DNA from: Angiostrongylus vasorum | Lineage: Eukaryota; Nematoda; Chromadorea; Rhabditida; Metastrongylidae | Reading direction: 5' to 3' | Assembly (NCBI GenBank): GCA_018806985.1 | Contig: JADANN010000202.1 | Location: 2,723,001 to 2,787,000, forward strand | Length of the DNA stretch: 64,000 nt | Shown here: one piece after another, positions 12,741 through 24,263 of the stretch | How the letters are laid out: every line of letters starts with the position of its first letter | Numbering within the stretch: the stretch's first letter is position 1 | Notes under the pieces: generated by a model | What the model saw: the letters and a program-made list of their open reading frames with translations, nothing else | Told to the model about the DNA's origin: nothing | Databases searched by the model: none | Position numbers and translations under genes: made by a program

Positions 12741-13639
12741 TTGGTAGAATTAAACCGTAGATATTCTTAGACAGTGCACTAACATGACGTCATGTAACAT
12801 TTGACAAAAAATTAATAATATTCTCGTTTATTCCAGGAACGTCCTCTTCAAGCAAGAATGACGAAGGAGTGAACGTCAACGGACGAAAAAACGAGTCGAC
12901 ACGATGACATTTACGTGCGGACAACCGGGATTTGCTGCTGAAATCATATGTGAGGGAAGAAACCGGAGGAAGAAACGAACCACTGACCGAGGTGTTGAGC
13001 CACCGACGAAATTAATTGGATAGAAAAGTTCGTTACGAGAAATGAAATTTACTAATTTGTAGTGGAAATAAAAGCAAACTAATGTTGCCAAGCACTTCAC
13101 GGCACATGTGCCTTACAGACCATTTTGAAACTCTAGATTTCGCTCTTCATTTCTATTGGCATTTCTGTCTTTGCGATTCTAAGAAAATGTCTTCTGACAC
13201 TTGTGCTAGATTTGGACCCTCGGAATTAAAACTGAAGAGCGAGCAAGGTCAAAAAAAATCCAAAACTAACTATTGTTCTTAACCGACGTTCGTCTAACAA
13301 TGGGACAGAGAAAAAATACTTCTTCATAGCTATAAGCTTCTTCATAAGTTTAGCCGAATAATGTTTTACAAGGAACTCGTCAACTCTCATAGAAAAGTGT
13401 TAAGTTCGAAAAATTTGAACGTAGACATAAACTACGGAAATCGCTTGTACCTTCAATGTTGCGTTTGTGTTGGGGAACCTCTGGAGGACCTTCGACTAAA
13501 GGTTGTTTAAAAAGATTTTGTAACAACTATAAAGACAACGAAGATGAAGACGATCAGGAAAAAGCCATCGCCACGGTAATGACCTGATTATATCGATCGA
13601 TGTAGATCGACGACCAACGACTAGATAGTTGAGTTAAAA
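12741..13639. other. Stretch without a recognisable feature
   Basis: Only short open frames are present, none with a recognised motif. Confidence 0.25.
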
Positions 13640-13955
13640 AGTGGAAAAATTCGATAACACGGGTGTCGCGTGAGTTCAAAGAAAGATGAAGAGATCGTCG
13701 TCATGAACTCTGTCCTTTGCCCCTTTTGCGCAACAAATATCGCAGAATGACGCGTGACGGAAAATAAATTGTGTACAAAGGTCGACGACATTAGCCACAC
13801 AGTTGGTCAAAGACGGGCGAAACTTTACCCAAAGTCGACTTCTCACCAAAAACGAGGTTATGATGAGTCTTTCTTGTTTGCTGTGTAGAATGATGCATTA
13901 TAATGGTCTCAGTACTACCGAAACTACTACAGCAGAGAAATGAAGGATGAAGGAT
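13640..13955 (+). pseudogene. Mariner-type transposase relic, second clade
   Basis: Conceptual translation with stops and frameshifts gives LLRNKYRRMTRDGK followed by HSWSKTGETLPK and then a degraded WW-type block. This order matches the catalytic core around the second Asp in a mariner clade different from the copy at 310. No intact frame remains. Confidence 0.55.
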
Positions 13956-14139
13956 GAAGGGTTCGACATTGATTGATGCTCGTAGCGGCCGAGTTATTCA
14001 CCCATCATCGTAAAGGTGAATGCGTGAATTTCTGGCCCCTATAGTGAATATTCCGTGTCGTCCCGACGTATCCTATCAGTAATTTTCCAGGCAGGCCGTC
14101 GGTAGTAATAATGAATACGTTCCTGGATTGTTAAGCTAA

Positions 14140-14400
14140 GACGAGTTTTAAATAGATGTCTATTCGGGTAACGTTTCGACGACATCGTCTTCACCAAAGC
14201 TAATGATCTCAGTCGATGATCCATAGTTGTTCGCCTTGTTGATGTGGCGTCTTCGTCGTCGCATAGAGACGGATCTTCTTCAGGCCACCACACGAATGAG
14301 GCAAGCTCGCTCATCAATGCTCTTTTATACAGAACGGTTATTGTTGATATCATTACTTGTTGATAATATGTGCTTGCTAACATAACACCGACTGCTGTAG
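14140..14400 (-). repeat. Penelope terminal repeat, type 2, left arm
   Basis: On the minus strand it contains GATGAGCGAGCTTGCC, GACGACGAAGACGCCAC and a hammerhead core. It faces the next copy head to head across about 20 bases. Confidence 0.6.
14168..14222 (-). ncRNA. Candidate hammerhead ribozyme H2
   Basis: On the minus strand, TTGGTGA (a one-base variant of CTGATGA) is followed by a stem II (GACGA/TCGTC) and GAAAC (14173-14177 on +). The first core base is changed, so catalysis is uncertain. Confidence 0.5.
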
Positions 14401-14419
14401 GTTGGATTATCCGCTGAAA

Positions 14420-14680
14420 ACAAAATGTTGTCAAACTATAGTTATAACAACATCAGTCGTCCTGTATGAAAAGAGCGCTGCAGTGCGAGATTGCCTCCTT
14501 CAGGAAATGGTTCTGAAGAGGATCTGTCACTGTGCGACGACGAAGATTTCACATCGAGAAGAAGAACAACTGTGGTCCATCGACTCGGATTATCGGCTCC
14601 GATAAAGACAGGAACGTTAGCCGAATAACCATCTTCGTCAACTTCTTTAGCGTAAAAATACAAGAAGGTGTCCTGTTAGT
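14420..14680 (+). repeat. Penelope terminal repeat, type 2, right arm
   Basis: It has the same blocks as the left arm in opposite orientation (GACGACGAAGATTTCACATC, then CATCGACTCGGATTATCGGC), more decayed. Confidence 0.55.
14577..14622 (+). ncRNA. Degenerate hammerhead core H3
   Basis: The position and flanks match the good copy at 22.7 kb, but the boxes read CCGATAA and GGAAC. It is therefore an inactive relic. Confidence 0.3.
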
Positions 14681-14974
14681 GTTTTATCTTTGTCCTGCAC
14701 GGCTTGTATGGTGCGAATTTGCAGAGCTCAAAAGGAAGAGGAAGGGTGTTTTAACAAGGACACGGTTTCGAACTAAGGACGAAGTGTGCATTGAAGCATA
14801 CTTTTAGGTCATACGTGCATCTAGCAGAGAAGTACCGTCATGGAATCGGCGGAAGGTACGGAGTACTACGACGTCGAAGAACGGCACTGATCAAGCGAAA
14901 AAGACCAGTTATATTGTACGGCAATGCACAACCACTGCAGAAGTTGCAAACTAATCGGATATCTCGACTATCAT

Positions 14975-15046
14975 TCGTTCACGGTCTAGTAGTATGATTC
15001 TCGCTTTGGGTGCGAGAGGTCACGGGTTCGAATCCCGGTTCGGCCC
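14975..15046 (+). pseudogene. tRNA-Pro(TGG) pseudogene
   Basis: From the D arm onward it matches the intact gene 175 bases downstream almost exactly, including anticodon TGG and the 3' acceptor strand TTCGGCC. Its 5' acceptor strand (TCGTTCA, 14975-14981) cannot pair with that, so the acceptor stem is broken. A TTTT follows. The shared 3' flank (CAGATTTTGCG) shows a local tandem duplication. Confidence 0.85.
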
Positions 15047-15149
15047 AGATTTTGCGTCGCATACAATCACGCTGAAGAATCGCGCCTTGGAGGCAAAGCC
15101 GCGATTTTAATCGGTTTTGATTGGAGCCGAAATGGGAGAATGCACTAGC

Positions 15150-15221
15150 GGCCGAATGGTCTAGGGGTATGATTCTCGCTTTGGGTGCGAGAGGTCCCGG
15201 GTTCGAATCCCGGTTCGGCCC
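15150..15221 (+). tRNA. tRNA-Pro (anticodon TGG)
   Basis: A full 72-base cloverleaf. The acceptor stem is GGCCGAA/TTCGGCC with discriminator C. The anticodon stem CTCGC/GCGAG holds loop TTTGGGT (anticodon TGG, decoding CCA and other Pro codons). The T arm is CCGGGTTCGAATCCCGG. No intron is seen. A run of four T just downstream (15225-15228) can serve as the Pol III terminator. A and B boxes are internal. Confidence 0.96.
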
Positions 15222-15249
15222 AGATTTTGCGTAAAACTCTGTCGCATAC

Positions 15250-16650
15250 AATCACACTTATGAATCGCGCTGCGGAGGTAATTCATTCGTATTCAAAGAC
15301 AACTACTTTTGCAGAGGAATCGCTGTTGAAATGCCTTCAAAGTCTTCGTGAGTTCTAAACACTATATTCTTTACGTGATTAAATAAATAAACATATCTAG
15401 TTAGATAAGAGTGATATTCCACATTTGGGGCTAGAGGCAAGTATTGCCAGGACCAAGTCCTTTGTTGACACATGAAATTTGGAATCATGTGGGAAGTGAA
15501 ACGGAATAATCAACAGTACTACCTGTGGTTTAAGTAACTCTGTCGGCCGCCACTGAAAATCGTCCGTGTCCTTTGTGCCCTATACCTGCCCGCTCAAAGA
15601 CACACAGAAATATTACATTTTGGATAGGGTGCCATTTATTTCAACTGTTTCTGGTCGTTTATTATCCAATGGTAGCTGGTTAAGTTTTATTGTCGCATAG
15701 GCTTACTAGTCCTTGCTAGTTTGCAGGATAGGAATGAATTCGTTTCTAGCATGTGTTCCCGTAAGGAAGAGCTCGTAACCCTAGTTTTGAACAATAGGGA
15801 GTACGAAGTGCTCAAACCATCTAGAGGAGGAGGTTGTTGAAATATTGGAAGAATGCGATTCAGTAAACAATTACACCCAGCTTGCTGCTCTATTTAATTC
15901 TCGTGGAATTGCTTTGATGCTCCGTCACGAGATGTAATTAAAGCTAACAGGAATCCGTCTTTCTAGCCTAATTAAAAGCAGTTCCGCATACATGAGACAG
16001 TGGGCATGAAATAGTCCATTAATACAGGATTGTTTTAGATCGAAGAATAGTTTTAATTTGTGTGAATTTTGTCCCGCGTAAAGTGCAGAACAGGCAAAAA
16101 CAATCAACGTTACCTAGGTGTTCTCTAAAGAGTGTGCTGCCGCATAACAATGGTATGGGGATGTTCCTGCCCTTTGAAACTGCAATGTACAAGGGATGCT
16201 CTTTCCTATTCCCGAAATGGTAAAATCCACAATTTTATCAGGAAAGCATAGCTATATTTAAATCAATGCTAAGTAAAGCCATCGCGCTTGTTGGGATTTG
16301 CCCAATACGCTGAGAGTCACTGTATAATTTGAAGTTTTGATGATTACTTGTAGTCATAATCTAAAGGATGCTCCGATTAGGGTGCCTAGGAAGCGAGCGA
16401 TGCAAGAAATGGTTCAATCAGCAATAAACTAGCTTCAAGAACCAGTAAACTAGGTATTCTCGCCTTCGACGTCAAGCGGAGAGACAATCGGTTGCAGCAG
16501 ACCAAATTTGTGGTTCCATGGGATGGCCATGGAACTAGATCAAGCGAAAGCTCCCACTAGATGCCATGAAAATCGTTTCTTGCACTGCGCTTGTGGAAAA
16601 CAGTTTGAAAAACAGAACTGCTAAACACAAAAAATCAGAGGCAAATATGT
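15250..16650. other. Stretch without a recognisable feature
   Basis: Only frames of about 60 codons, none with a motif. The sequence just after the tRNA still shows the duplicated tRNA flank. Confidence 0.25.
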
Positions 16651-16756
16651 ATATTCCCACGACCGACTTTCTATTAACCTCGGCATTGATCAAATAGTTC
16701 TCGATATTTTTGTTGAGCAAACACGAGCTGTTACTTTATTCTTTAATTCCGTTAAA

Positions 16757-16812
16757 GCTGACGTTTCGGTGGATTTCGCCTTCTTCAGAGCCTGGAAGGG
16801 TATATTGATAGG
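16757..16812 (-). ncRNA. Candidate hammerhead ribozyme H4
   Basis: Minus strand: CTGAAGA (16782-16788), stem-II arm, GAAAC (16763-16767), in the left inverted repeat of PLE1. The triplet in front of stem I is ATC rather than GTC, which would break the pair next to the cleavage site. Confidence 0.55.
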
Positions 16813-17034
16813 CAATGCTAAGTGAAACGCTCCGATAACACATACAGAAATATGAAAATCTAAATCGCAATCACATGGTCAACAGCTTCTCGAAAAAAGA
16901 AACTTCGAGAATCTTTTGAGTAATTCGCGTATCTCGGCTTCAAGAAACCAAAAAGAAATTATTTACACCTATGATAGGAGTCAAAATAGGGTTGATAATG
17001 CACCTTGAAAATCTAGCGTCACCGTACTTGGGGC

Positions 17035-18990
17035 ATGACCATACCTGAGAGCGCGCGATCATTGTTAGAATTGGGCCCTAACTTTTCATCATCACAACCC
17101 ATTTCTAAAGCAACCGTGCGTAGGATCGCATGCAGTTTGTATGAGCTTCAAGATCGACTCTGCAATCAGGCCAAAAAGGAAAAATCGAGCAAAAAGACGA
17201 AAATCAAGAGGTGGAGGGATTAACAGTCTCCCTTCCCTTAGAGCGTTCTTTAGGCAGCAGGACCCTAACGTTGAAATCGATACAAAATTCCGCATGTTTT
17301 CGGACAGTGTTCTCAAAACCCATTAATCACTATCGCGATAGAAAAGGGCGGGAAGAGAGAGAGTTCGTAGTTATTCCTCGCCAGTTAGATGTTAAGATAA
17401 CGGAGATCTTAGTGATGTTACCCTTTATCGCCCATGCTCTGAAAAGGAACACAAAAGTCAATACCGGAAACTAAGTAATCGGTGGGTCAATGTGGCAAGG
17501 GCTGCGAGCATAAAGCCATCAGTTACTTTCGCACTTTAAAAATTAATAGACCAACATGTCCCGTCTTATACCTACTCACTAGAAACACATAAGTTGGTAT
17601 CAGCTGATGATCTTGCGTCAACCAAACCCGTCATCATTCAAGGTTAGACCCATCATCAGCTGTGTAGACGGGCCAACGGATAGAATAACCTGGTTTTAAG
17701 CCTTACTTTCCCAGTTGCTCAAACATATTCCAGCTCACCTTTACGAACAGCCCAAATGATCCTAGAACGTCTACGTAACGCGTCTCCTAATAACGCATGC
17801 GCAATGGAGTCCTTCGACGTTTCCGGGCTGTACATCAACGTATCGAATGACACCGCAATGCAAGCCATCCTCGAACTTCTTGTTGGACATGAAGCAGGAA
17901 TAAATATGCATGGCTTGTCCATTCAGCAGCTCATGGCTTTTTTTAAAAGAGTGTCTGAACTGCTCGATTTTCAGATGGTCTGGGAAATACTGCGCACAAA
18001 TGAGAGGGCTGGCAATGGGACAGCGACTGGCGCCAAGTCTTGCCATTGCATTTGTGTCTAAAACAGAAGCCCCCGTTATTGATCTCCGGCTGGTACTCTA
18101 CTGTAGATATATAGATGACTGTTTTGTCATCTTCTCTACATAGGAGCAGATGGACAAATGCTTTGAATTGTTGAATGGGCAGTCTGCGTACATCAAGTTT
18201 GCCCGTGAGAAACCAAAAGAAGATTGGCTTCCATTTCTTAACGTTCAGATCAACTTATCGGATAACGGTTACATGACGAAATGGTACCGAAAACCAAGTA
18301 ACAAGAATATCATCGTCCATTTCCTCCCCTCCCACCCCTTTACACACAAAGAGGGCGCTTGTAAGAAACACGTTTCGAACAGCCATCTCTGTGTGCACGA
18401 AGAGGGAACTAAAAGAGGATTCGCTCAACTTGGCTCGGCTAATAGCATCTCCAATGGCTACGAAATAGTAACCCCACGAGATAAGTCTAGAAGGAGAGCG
18501 ACGCCCCAAAAAGGAAAAACGTGGCCAAGACAAAACCCCGTTTATGTTGCCCTTCATTAGCGATGAAGTAAAGTGTAGCTACAAAACGATGCTTAAGAAG
18601 GGCAGGTCTAAAGGAATCGGTAGCGATAATTGAAATACCACCAGATTCCTTTCGTCATCAATTAGTTCGTAACCGACTATATGACCGTCTATGCGAAACA
18701 CGAAGTTGCGTAATTTGCCCTTATGGCAAGGACGGTGACTGCATGGGTTCAGGACGATATACCTGATCTCTTGTAGTAGTTGCTGATGACGAATGTATTG
18801 GCGAAACGGGAAAGACCTTTTAAGTATCCCGCATAAAAGAATACGTAGATGGCAAACGAAAATCAAAACAAGGCACGTCACTAGGCACGCATAGGATACA
18901 AAAAACACAGCGGAGACGATTCTGATATTAAAGTCGCTATCCCTCGCACAGAATGCCAAAACACCAACGAGCAAACTTCTAGAGGCTTTT
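17035..18990 (+). pseudogene. Penelope reverse transcriptase/GIY-YIG ORF of PLE1
   Basis: The pieces run in order. An N-terminal block contains ARSLLELGPNF (17050). Next comes the finger region with RPIISCV...GPTDRI (about 17650). RT motif A is SFDVSGLYINVSND (17812). Motif B is GLAMGQRLAPSLA (18007). Motif C is CRYIDDCFV (18102). The thumb block carries YMTKWYRKPSN (18270). A GIY-YIG remnant reads ECIGETG (18795), and a final block matches PLE4. At least four frame breaks and many stops separate the pieces, so no full protein can be made. Motif C still carries both catalytic Asp residues. Confidence 0.88.
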
Positions 18991-19252
18991 TGGATAAACA
19001 CCAGGAACCCTAAAGATGAACAGCAGGGAGGAATGCCCCGAGATCACACGTGATCTGGCCCCTGTACCTTCGCATCGACTTCTGATGCGGGGTGGTGCAT
19101 TCATCGACCATATGACTCTGATCAGCTGTTCTTCCTCGGTGAAAGGCACATAATAAATGGTGGGTTTTTTCGAGAAGCTGTTGGTCGTGTGATTACGATT
19201 TAGATTCTCATCTTTCTGCATGTGTTATCGGAGCGTTTGACTTAGTAAATTG

Positions 19253-19308
19253 CCTATCAACATACACTTCCAGGCTCTGAAGAAGGCGAAATCCGCCGAA
19301 ACGTCAGC
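19253..19308 (+). ncRNA. Candidate hammerhead ribozyme H5
   Basis: CTGAAGA at 19277-19283, stem II GGCG...CGCC, GAAAC at 19298-19302, in the right terminal repeat of PLE1. As in H4, the upstream triplet is ATC. Confidence 0.6.
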
Positions 19309-19479
19309 TTTCAACGGAACAAAGAATAAAGTAACACCTCGTGTTTGCTCAAGAAGAATATCGAGAACAAGTAAGTATAATTCGATGATAAGACCCCTCA
19401 TGAGGGGAGAATTTCTCCACCAAATATCTGTGCGTAGACTCCACGGTATCCCAGTCTGTTGTTCATTATGTTGACTCTT

Positions 19480-22190
19480 AGGGTGATCCGTTCACCTTGC
19501 TTCACCATTCTTCATCTTTAACCACTGTGTCAAAACAAGAATGGTATAACCAACTTCTGCTCAATAGATCCGTTCCATAGCAAGTGGACAAAGCAATGAG
19601 AAAGGAAAAGCTGTACAATTTCGTTGTCAAAGACCGCAGACGTAAATCGAGATGTGGCGCTGCTCCCAAATTCACCAAGTAGTACTGTATTAGGAGACTT
19701 GGTCTTTCCGCAAAGTGCGCCATCATTGTTAGAATTGGTATCCCGCCTAATCAACTCATTTCTAAAACATCCGTATGCAGGATCACGTTCAGTCTACATG
19801 AAATTCAAGACCAAGTGTGTTAAAAGGCTAGGGTAGAAAAGTTAGGTAACGGACGATGGAGAGACATTACCGCCAATACATTTCCTTTCGAGTTTTTTTA
19901 AGATACCTGATACTTGACACTTGAATGGCCCGTCTTCGCTGGTTTTTGCGGGCCCCAACGTAATCTCCATTTTTCGGAGACTTTGCTGGTTAAGCCATTG
20001 TGGTTCTTTGGAATCCCTAGATCAGCCAGACCTAAAGCCTGCCCCAGGTCTTCACCACCAAAGGCAGTCGCAGCCCTTTTGGATCAGAGGGAGATTTGCC
20101 ACCATGCGACTTTGATACCAGGAAGGTGGTAGAACCAGGTATTGCTTTACTCTTAGCTAGGCTTTCATGATGGAAACGCCGGACTCCTTCTGAGCCTGGG
20201 AGACCCTGTCAGGGAATGAAGGCCCGCTGCTGTACATCGCAGTCCAGCACCCAGGAACACCTCCCAGCCACGATGAGGAGGTTAACCATTGGAAGGTTTC
20301 TTAAGATAAGGACAAACAAATAGCGAATTTGACATTATTTTTCGGTTATCCTCGGATAACGTTCTCGAAGTACTTAATCAATATCAACGTTGAAACCTAA
20401 GCTCCAACTTTACACGTGAACAAAAAGTGTGGTATGAGCCAATTTAGAGAGGAAATAAATTGGAAATTTATCCAGTCACCTATTCTGGTCATCCAGTCAT
20501 AAACGCGAAAAATTAGCAGTCATTTCTACTCAATAACAGAAAAACTTCTCCACTGTGTTTTTTTTCCTATCGTACATCCTATATTGAAAGTTAAATAGAG
20601 AATGGGTGAACGAGGCAAAGGCAGTGGGTTTCGGACCTTTAGTTGTCTCTTCTCAAAAACGATCTACCAACTTGTCCTCTTCTGCAATTGCATGTTAAAA
20701 CACAGAAGATACTTCCATTGATGATTTTGCGCGCAGCGATCCATCATCTTTTAAAGTTAGACCTATCACCAGTTGTGTAGGTGGGCCAACGGACAGGATA
20801 AAAATGACTCCTAAATCTTTTCCTCACCAGTTGTCAGAATTCATGCCAACTCTCTACCTAGTACCAGAGGATTCGTGGATCACATACAGTGGGTGCAATC
20901 AAACACCACACATGTTTTGGAATCACTGGATGTTACTTCATTTTACACCTATGTCTCAAATGTCTCCGCAGTGCTAGCACTTTTCGAGCTTCTCGTAGAA
21001 AACGAAAAGAAAATAAATATGTATAGCTTGTCGATTCAACAACTTGTGACTCTCTTAATATAGTGCCTTAGTTGCTCAATCATTAGGGTGACATTTTGCA
21101 CAGAGGGTTGGCCACTGGACAGCAATTATCAGCAAGCCTTGCCATCGCCTTGATGTCTAAGGTAGAAGCTCAAGTTTTCGATCGCCAACCCTTACTCTGC
21201 TGTCGATACATAGACGACTGCTTCGTTGTGGGATCCGCACAGGAATATATGGACAAATGGTTTGAATTGTTAAATACATAGTAAGAGTATATAAAACCTA
21301 AGCGAGAAAAATCAACCGAGAACTGGTTTCTACTCTTAAGCATCTTAATAAAGCTTTCAGAAAGTGGCCACGTAACAAAAATGGTATCAAAAACCAAGTA
21401 GTAAAAATATACTGGTGCACCACCTCTCCTCTCATTCTTCGCACATGAGAAAACTTATGAAAAACATGTGCCGAACAAGTAAGAACGTGTGCACAGAAGA
21501 ACTGGTAAGGAAGGAATCACCAAACTTGGCAAGAAAAGTAGCCATTTCCAATGGCAACGAATGAGAAGCCGTTCGGGTCAGATGGAAAGGTAGGCCCGAA
21601 AACAGTGTTTCAAGCCTAAATAAGATTCTTCTCATGCTACGCTTTATATCAAACGAAATAAGTTACCCCATTAAGAGGTACCTAACAAAAAGTGGTCTTG
21701 AAAATTCTTTTGACATCTATTGACTTCCCACCCAATACTCTACAAGTGAAGTAGTCTGCAACCGCCTCTTTAATCGTCTGTGCAGCTCAGAAATTTGTGT
21801 AGTTTGGCCTAACAGGACGGACAGGGATTCCATAAGTTCAGATACATTATACTTGATCTCATACAAGGAATGTGGTGAAGAACCCATTGGGTAAACGGGC
21901 AGACCACTTTGTGTTCGCATGAAAGCACATCTAAATGGGAAACCTAAAACGCGAGAACGTACTCCTATAAACACATGTTGAGCACAAAACGGAATGGCGA
22001 TGATTTTGATGTCCGGGTACCAGCGCAGGAATCAAAAACATCAACATGGAAGACCTTTGAAGCATTTTGGAGAAATTTCAAAGATCCAAAGATGAAAGAC
22101 AAATGCCTGACTACAACACCTGAGCTGGTGCCTTCCTCCTTCAAATTGGTTTTTTTGACCTGAGTGGGTTATCATTCGTCATTCCACGTG
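19480..22190 (+). mobile_element. Penelope-like element PLE2, decayed and interrupted
   Basis: An N-terminal block (19690-19830, containing APSLLELVSRL) is followed by a SINE A insertion (19905-20296). The RT region follows: RPITSCVGGPTDRI near 20760, motif A LDVTSFYTYVSN at 20925, motif B GLATGQQLSASLA at 21102, motif C CCRYIDDCFVV at 21198. The thumb block and a GIY-YIG remnant end near 22160. Many stops and frameshifts. The tail leads into two hammerhead-bearing repeats at 22.3 and 22.7 kb. Confidence 0.82.
19905..20296 (-). repeat. SINE-like family A, copy 2
   Basis: A full copy inserted inside PLE2. Minus-strand tail units of CAAGTATC type show on + as CTGATACTTGACACTTG. The 5' hairpin is at 20258-20296 on +. 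Confidence 0.75.
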
Positions 22191-22304
22191 ATGATAACAC
22201 GGATGGTTCGTCACATAACAGAAGCTGAGAGTTTTTAAACAAAGCGATGCTTGCAAAGAACAACAACAATATTTCAAAACCGACTTTGCTTTAGCCTCGG
22301 TATT

Positions 22305-22360
22305 ACTATCGACTCAGAACTTCGGCTCTGATGAAGACGAAGACATAGAAACGTTTGCGG
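22305..22360 (+). ncRNA. Candidate hammerhead ribozyme H6
   Basis: CTGATGA at 22328-22334 and GAAAC at 22348-22352, but stem II (GACG/ACAT) is mismatched. It looks like a decayed copy of H7. Confidence 0.5.
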
Positions 22361-22659
22361 AATAAAACTGTTTATCAACTTCGTGTAAGTTCATCAAGGA
22401 AAGAATGCATATTGATTACTAACACCGTGGTTAAAGGAAGGTCTGTTTTGAAATATTGTTGTTGCTCCGTGCTAGCTGATAATGACACCGTCTTCTGCAG
22501 GATCGATTGCCTGGGAAAAACAAGTGCTATCACTCATCAGCACTCTGCATAAAACGGCATTACCGAGTGAGTATACCTCGTTCGAAAGATGGTCCGCTGA
22601 GGAAGACACCACTCGATACGAAGGCGAAGACGCCACGTCGAGACGAAGAAGAACAGTGG

Positions 22660-22714
22660 ACTATCGACTCGGATAGTCGGCTCTGATGAAGACGAATACG
22701 TCGAAACGTTAGCG
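22660..22714 (+). ncRNA. Candidate hammerhead ribozyme H7, best type-2 core
   Basis: CTGATGA (22683-22689) is followed by A, a perfect stem II GACG-AATA-CGTC (22691-22702) and GAAAC (22703-22707). A hairpin GACT/AGTC lies directly upstream, where stem I is expected. The arm that would complete stem III is not obvious, so the topology (type I or III) is unresolved. Confidence 0.65.
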
Positions 22715-22770
22715 GAATAAAACTGTTTATCAACTTAGTGTAAGCTCATCAAAGAAAGAATACATGTTGA

Positions 22771-23764
22771 AAGTGGCGCTTATTTATGTAATAGGTCTTC
22801 ATTAGTACTATAGATAATTTACTGAGTTAGATGGACAGCGTTACGTCAGCCATCGAACCACAGCAACAACAACAGATACAAATCTTACGTGTTCTCAGCA
22901 AAGGCAGTTCTTAAATTTAGTTCAACGCTAGGTTAAGGGAAATCAGTGAAAATGGGTGTATTATCGAAAAATTTGTTATAATAGAACGAACCCACAGTGG
23001 AAACCGATTTGCTTGATCACGGTTCACTTCACTCCCTTTTTGCCGATATTCACTTTTTTGAAGAAAAAAAGGTGCCGCTAGAGGGGTAATCACCTAACGG
23101 TTTGAAATACGCAGACGTCACTCACATTCTCGCAAGGAAATGGTGGGTTTCTGAGAATTCTGGCCCTATCATTTTGTGCTTCATTTTTAAATGTGATTGC
23201 AATCTACACAGAGCGATAATCGATCCAGCCATAAACTTGATAAGAACTCTTGTCATCGCCCATTCACAAAAGGACATGTAGTGCATCACCTTTTCTCACT
23301 CGACCACCTTCTTCACGATGATTTAGAAATCGTTGGTTGAGCGTGGGTTTCCATGCCTCAACGAATCTCGTTTGCCAACTAGTAGAACAGTGAGCGCTTG
23401 AAATTGTTGGAAGTATACACCATCGCACATAAAAGTTTCTCGTTAATGCGCCGAGCATTTGTTCTTCGAACGGAATTTTTTTCGGTGACATGGATTTTTC
23501 CTTGTGGGTGCTATACCTTTCCAACACATTGACCGCATATATGTATATATGCATATATATCCATGGATCTCAGTCATACAGATAGATCCTCATGCCGGTT
23601 AGTCGCGAAGCAACGTGGCGCGTCCTCAGGTGGTGTACAGGGGGTTAATCGCGGACCCGTGTTTTCTTACTTCAATTGTTGTGTATTACATTCTACTATT
23701 TTTTGCAATTTTTAGCACAGAATGATTGTGTATATATGAAATGTGTGTGCATGCATGATATAAA
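22771..23764. other. Stretch without a supported gene
   Basis: A 96-codon minus frame (23264-23554) has no motif. A short AT-rich TATATG run lies near 23535-23560. Nothing else is recognised. Confidence 0.25.
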
Positions 23765-24045
23765 AAGGATAAAAAGGATAAAGCTCTTGGCGTTGATCAA
23801 TCTCTGATGGATACGCCATACGCCATGCATTCGACTTCATTAAGCATCGTTTGGAGGTGATTGAATGCATATCTAGCCTGTACAATGACTCGCGGTGGCC
23901 CGCCGTTGTATCGAGCCTGCTACAATACTCCCAGAGAAGTCTACTACCACCGACACAGGAGGGATGGACGGTATGGTGAGCTTGGGACGCGCAGATCGAT
24001 CCCATATATATTGCAGAGCGCCTCCGACCACAGCGCTATAAGCGC
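23765..24045 (-). repeat. SINE family C, copy 5
   Basis: Good example of the 3' tail: on + two GGATAAAAA-type units (AAAAAGGATAAAAAGGATAA) start the copy at about 23763. The tRNA-like head lies at the right end. The sequence at 24046-24105 continues as the second half of a Penelope type-2 repeat (CGTTAGCGGAATAAAACT). Confidence 0.7.
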
Positions 24046-24263
24046 CCCCAAAAAAACGTTAGCGGAATAAAACTTTTTATCAACCTTGTGTTTGCTTAGT
24101 AATCGGAGAAAGTATTGTGCGAAAATCATTGTACACGATCAAAGCAAGCAAAATGAATCGAAAGTAAGAAATGCTGGAATTCGCACAGCAGGTGTAATGA
24201 CGGGTCATGTAGAAAAAGTGGTTATTTCTTTACAATACTATAAGATAGTGGCTTTTTTCTTAC

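Larger units (their letters stand above)
16655..19370 (+). mobile_element. Penelope-like element PLE1, full length but decayed
   Basis: About 2.7 kb. The left terminal repeat (16695-16925) is an inverted copy of the right one (19160-19370), each with a hammerhead core. Between them lie remnants of the reverse transcriptase and the C-terminal GIY-YIG nuclease in one orientation. Inverted terminal repeats, an RT with the YIDD box and a GIY-YIG end are the hallmarks of EN+ Penelope elements. Confidence 0.88.
22200..22770 (+). repeat. Two direct Penelope type-2 terminal repeats
   Basis: Blocks GGCTCTGATGAAGACGAA and GCGGAATAAAACTGTTTATC occur twice, at about 22324-22380 and 22679-22735. The second copy is longer and also holds GACGCCACGTCGAGACGAAG, as in the 14.2-14.6 kb pair. 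Confidence 0.65.

Noticed and set aside
14979..15251. 90-codon minus-strand frame reading through RDSNPG-type residues
   Set aside because: It is the antisense of the two tRNA-Pro copies; such frames are a well-known annotation artefact.
23535..23565. TATATG-rich run as a promoter
   Set aside because: A simple AT repeat with no gene starting nearby.
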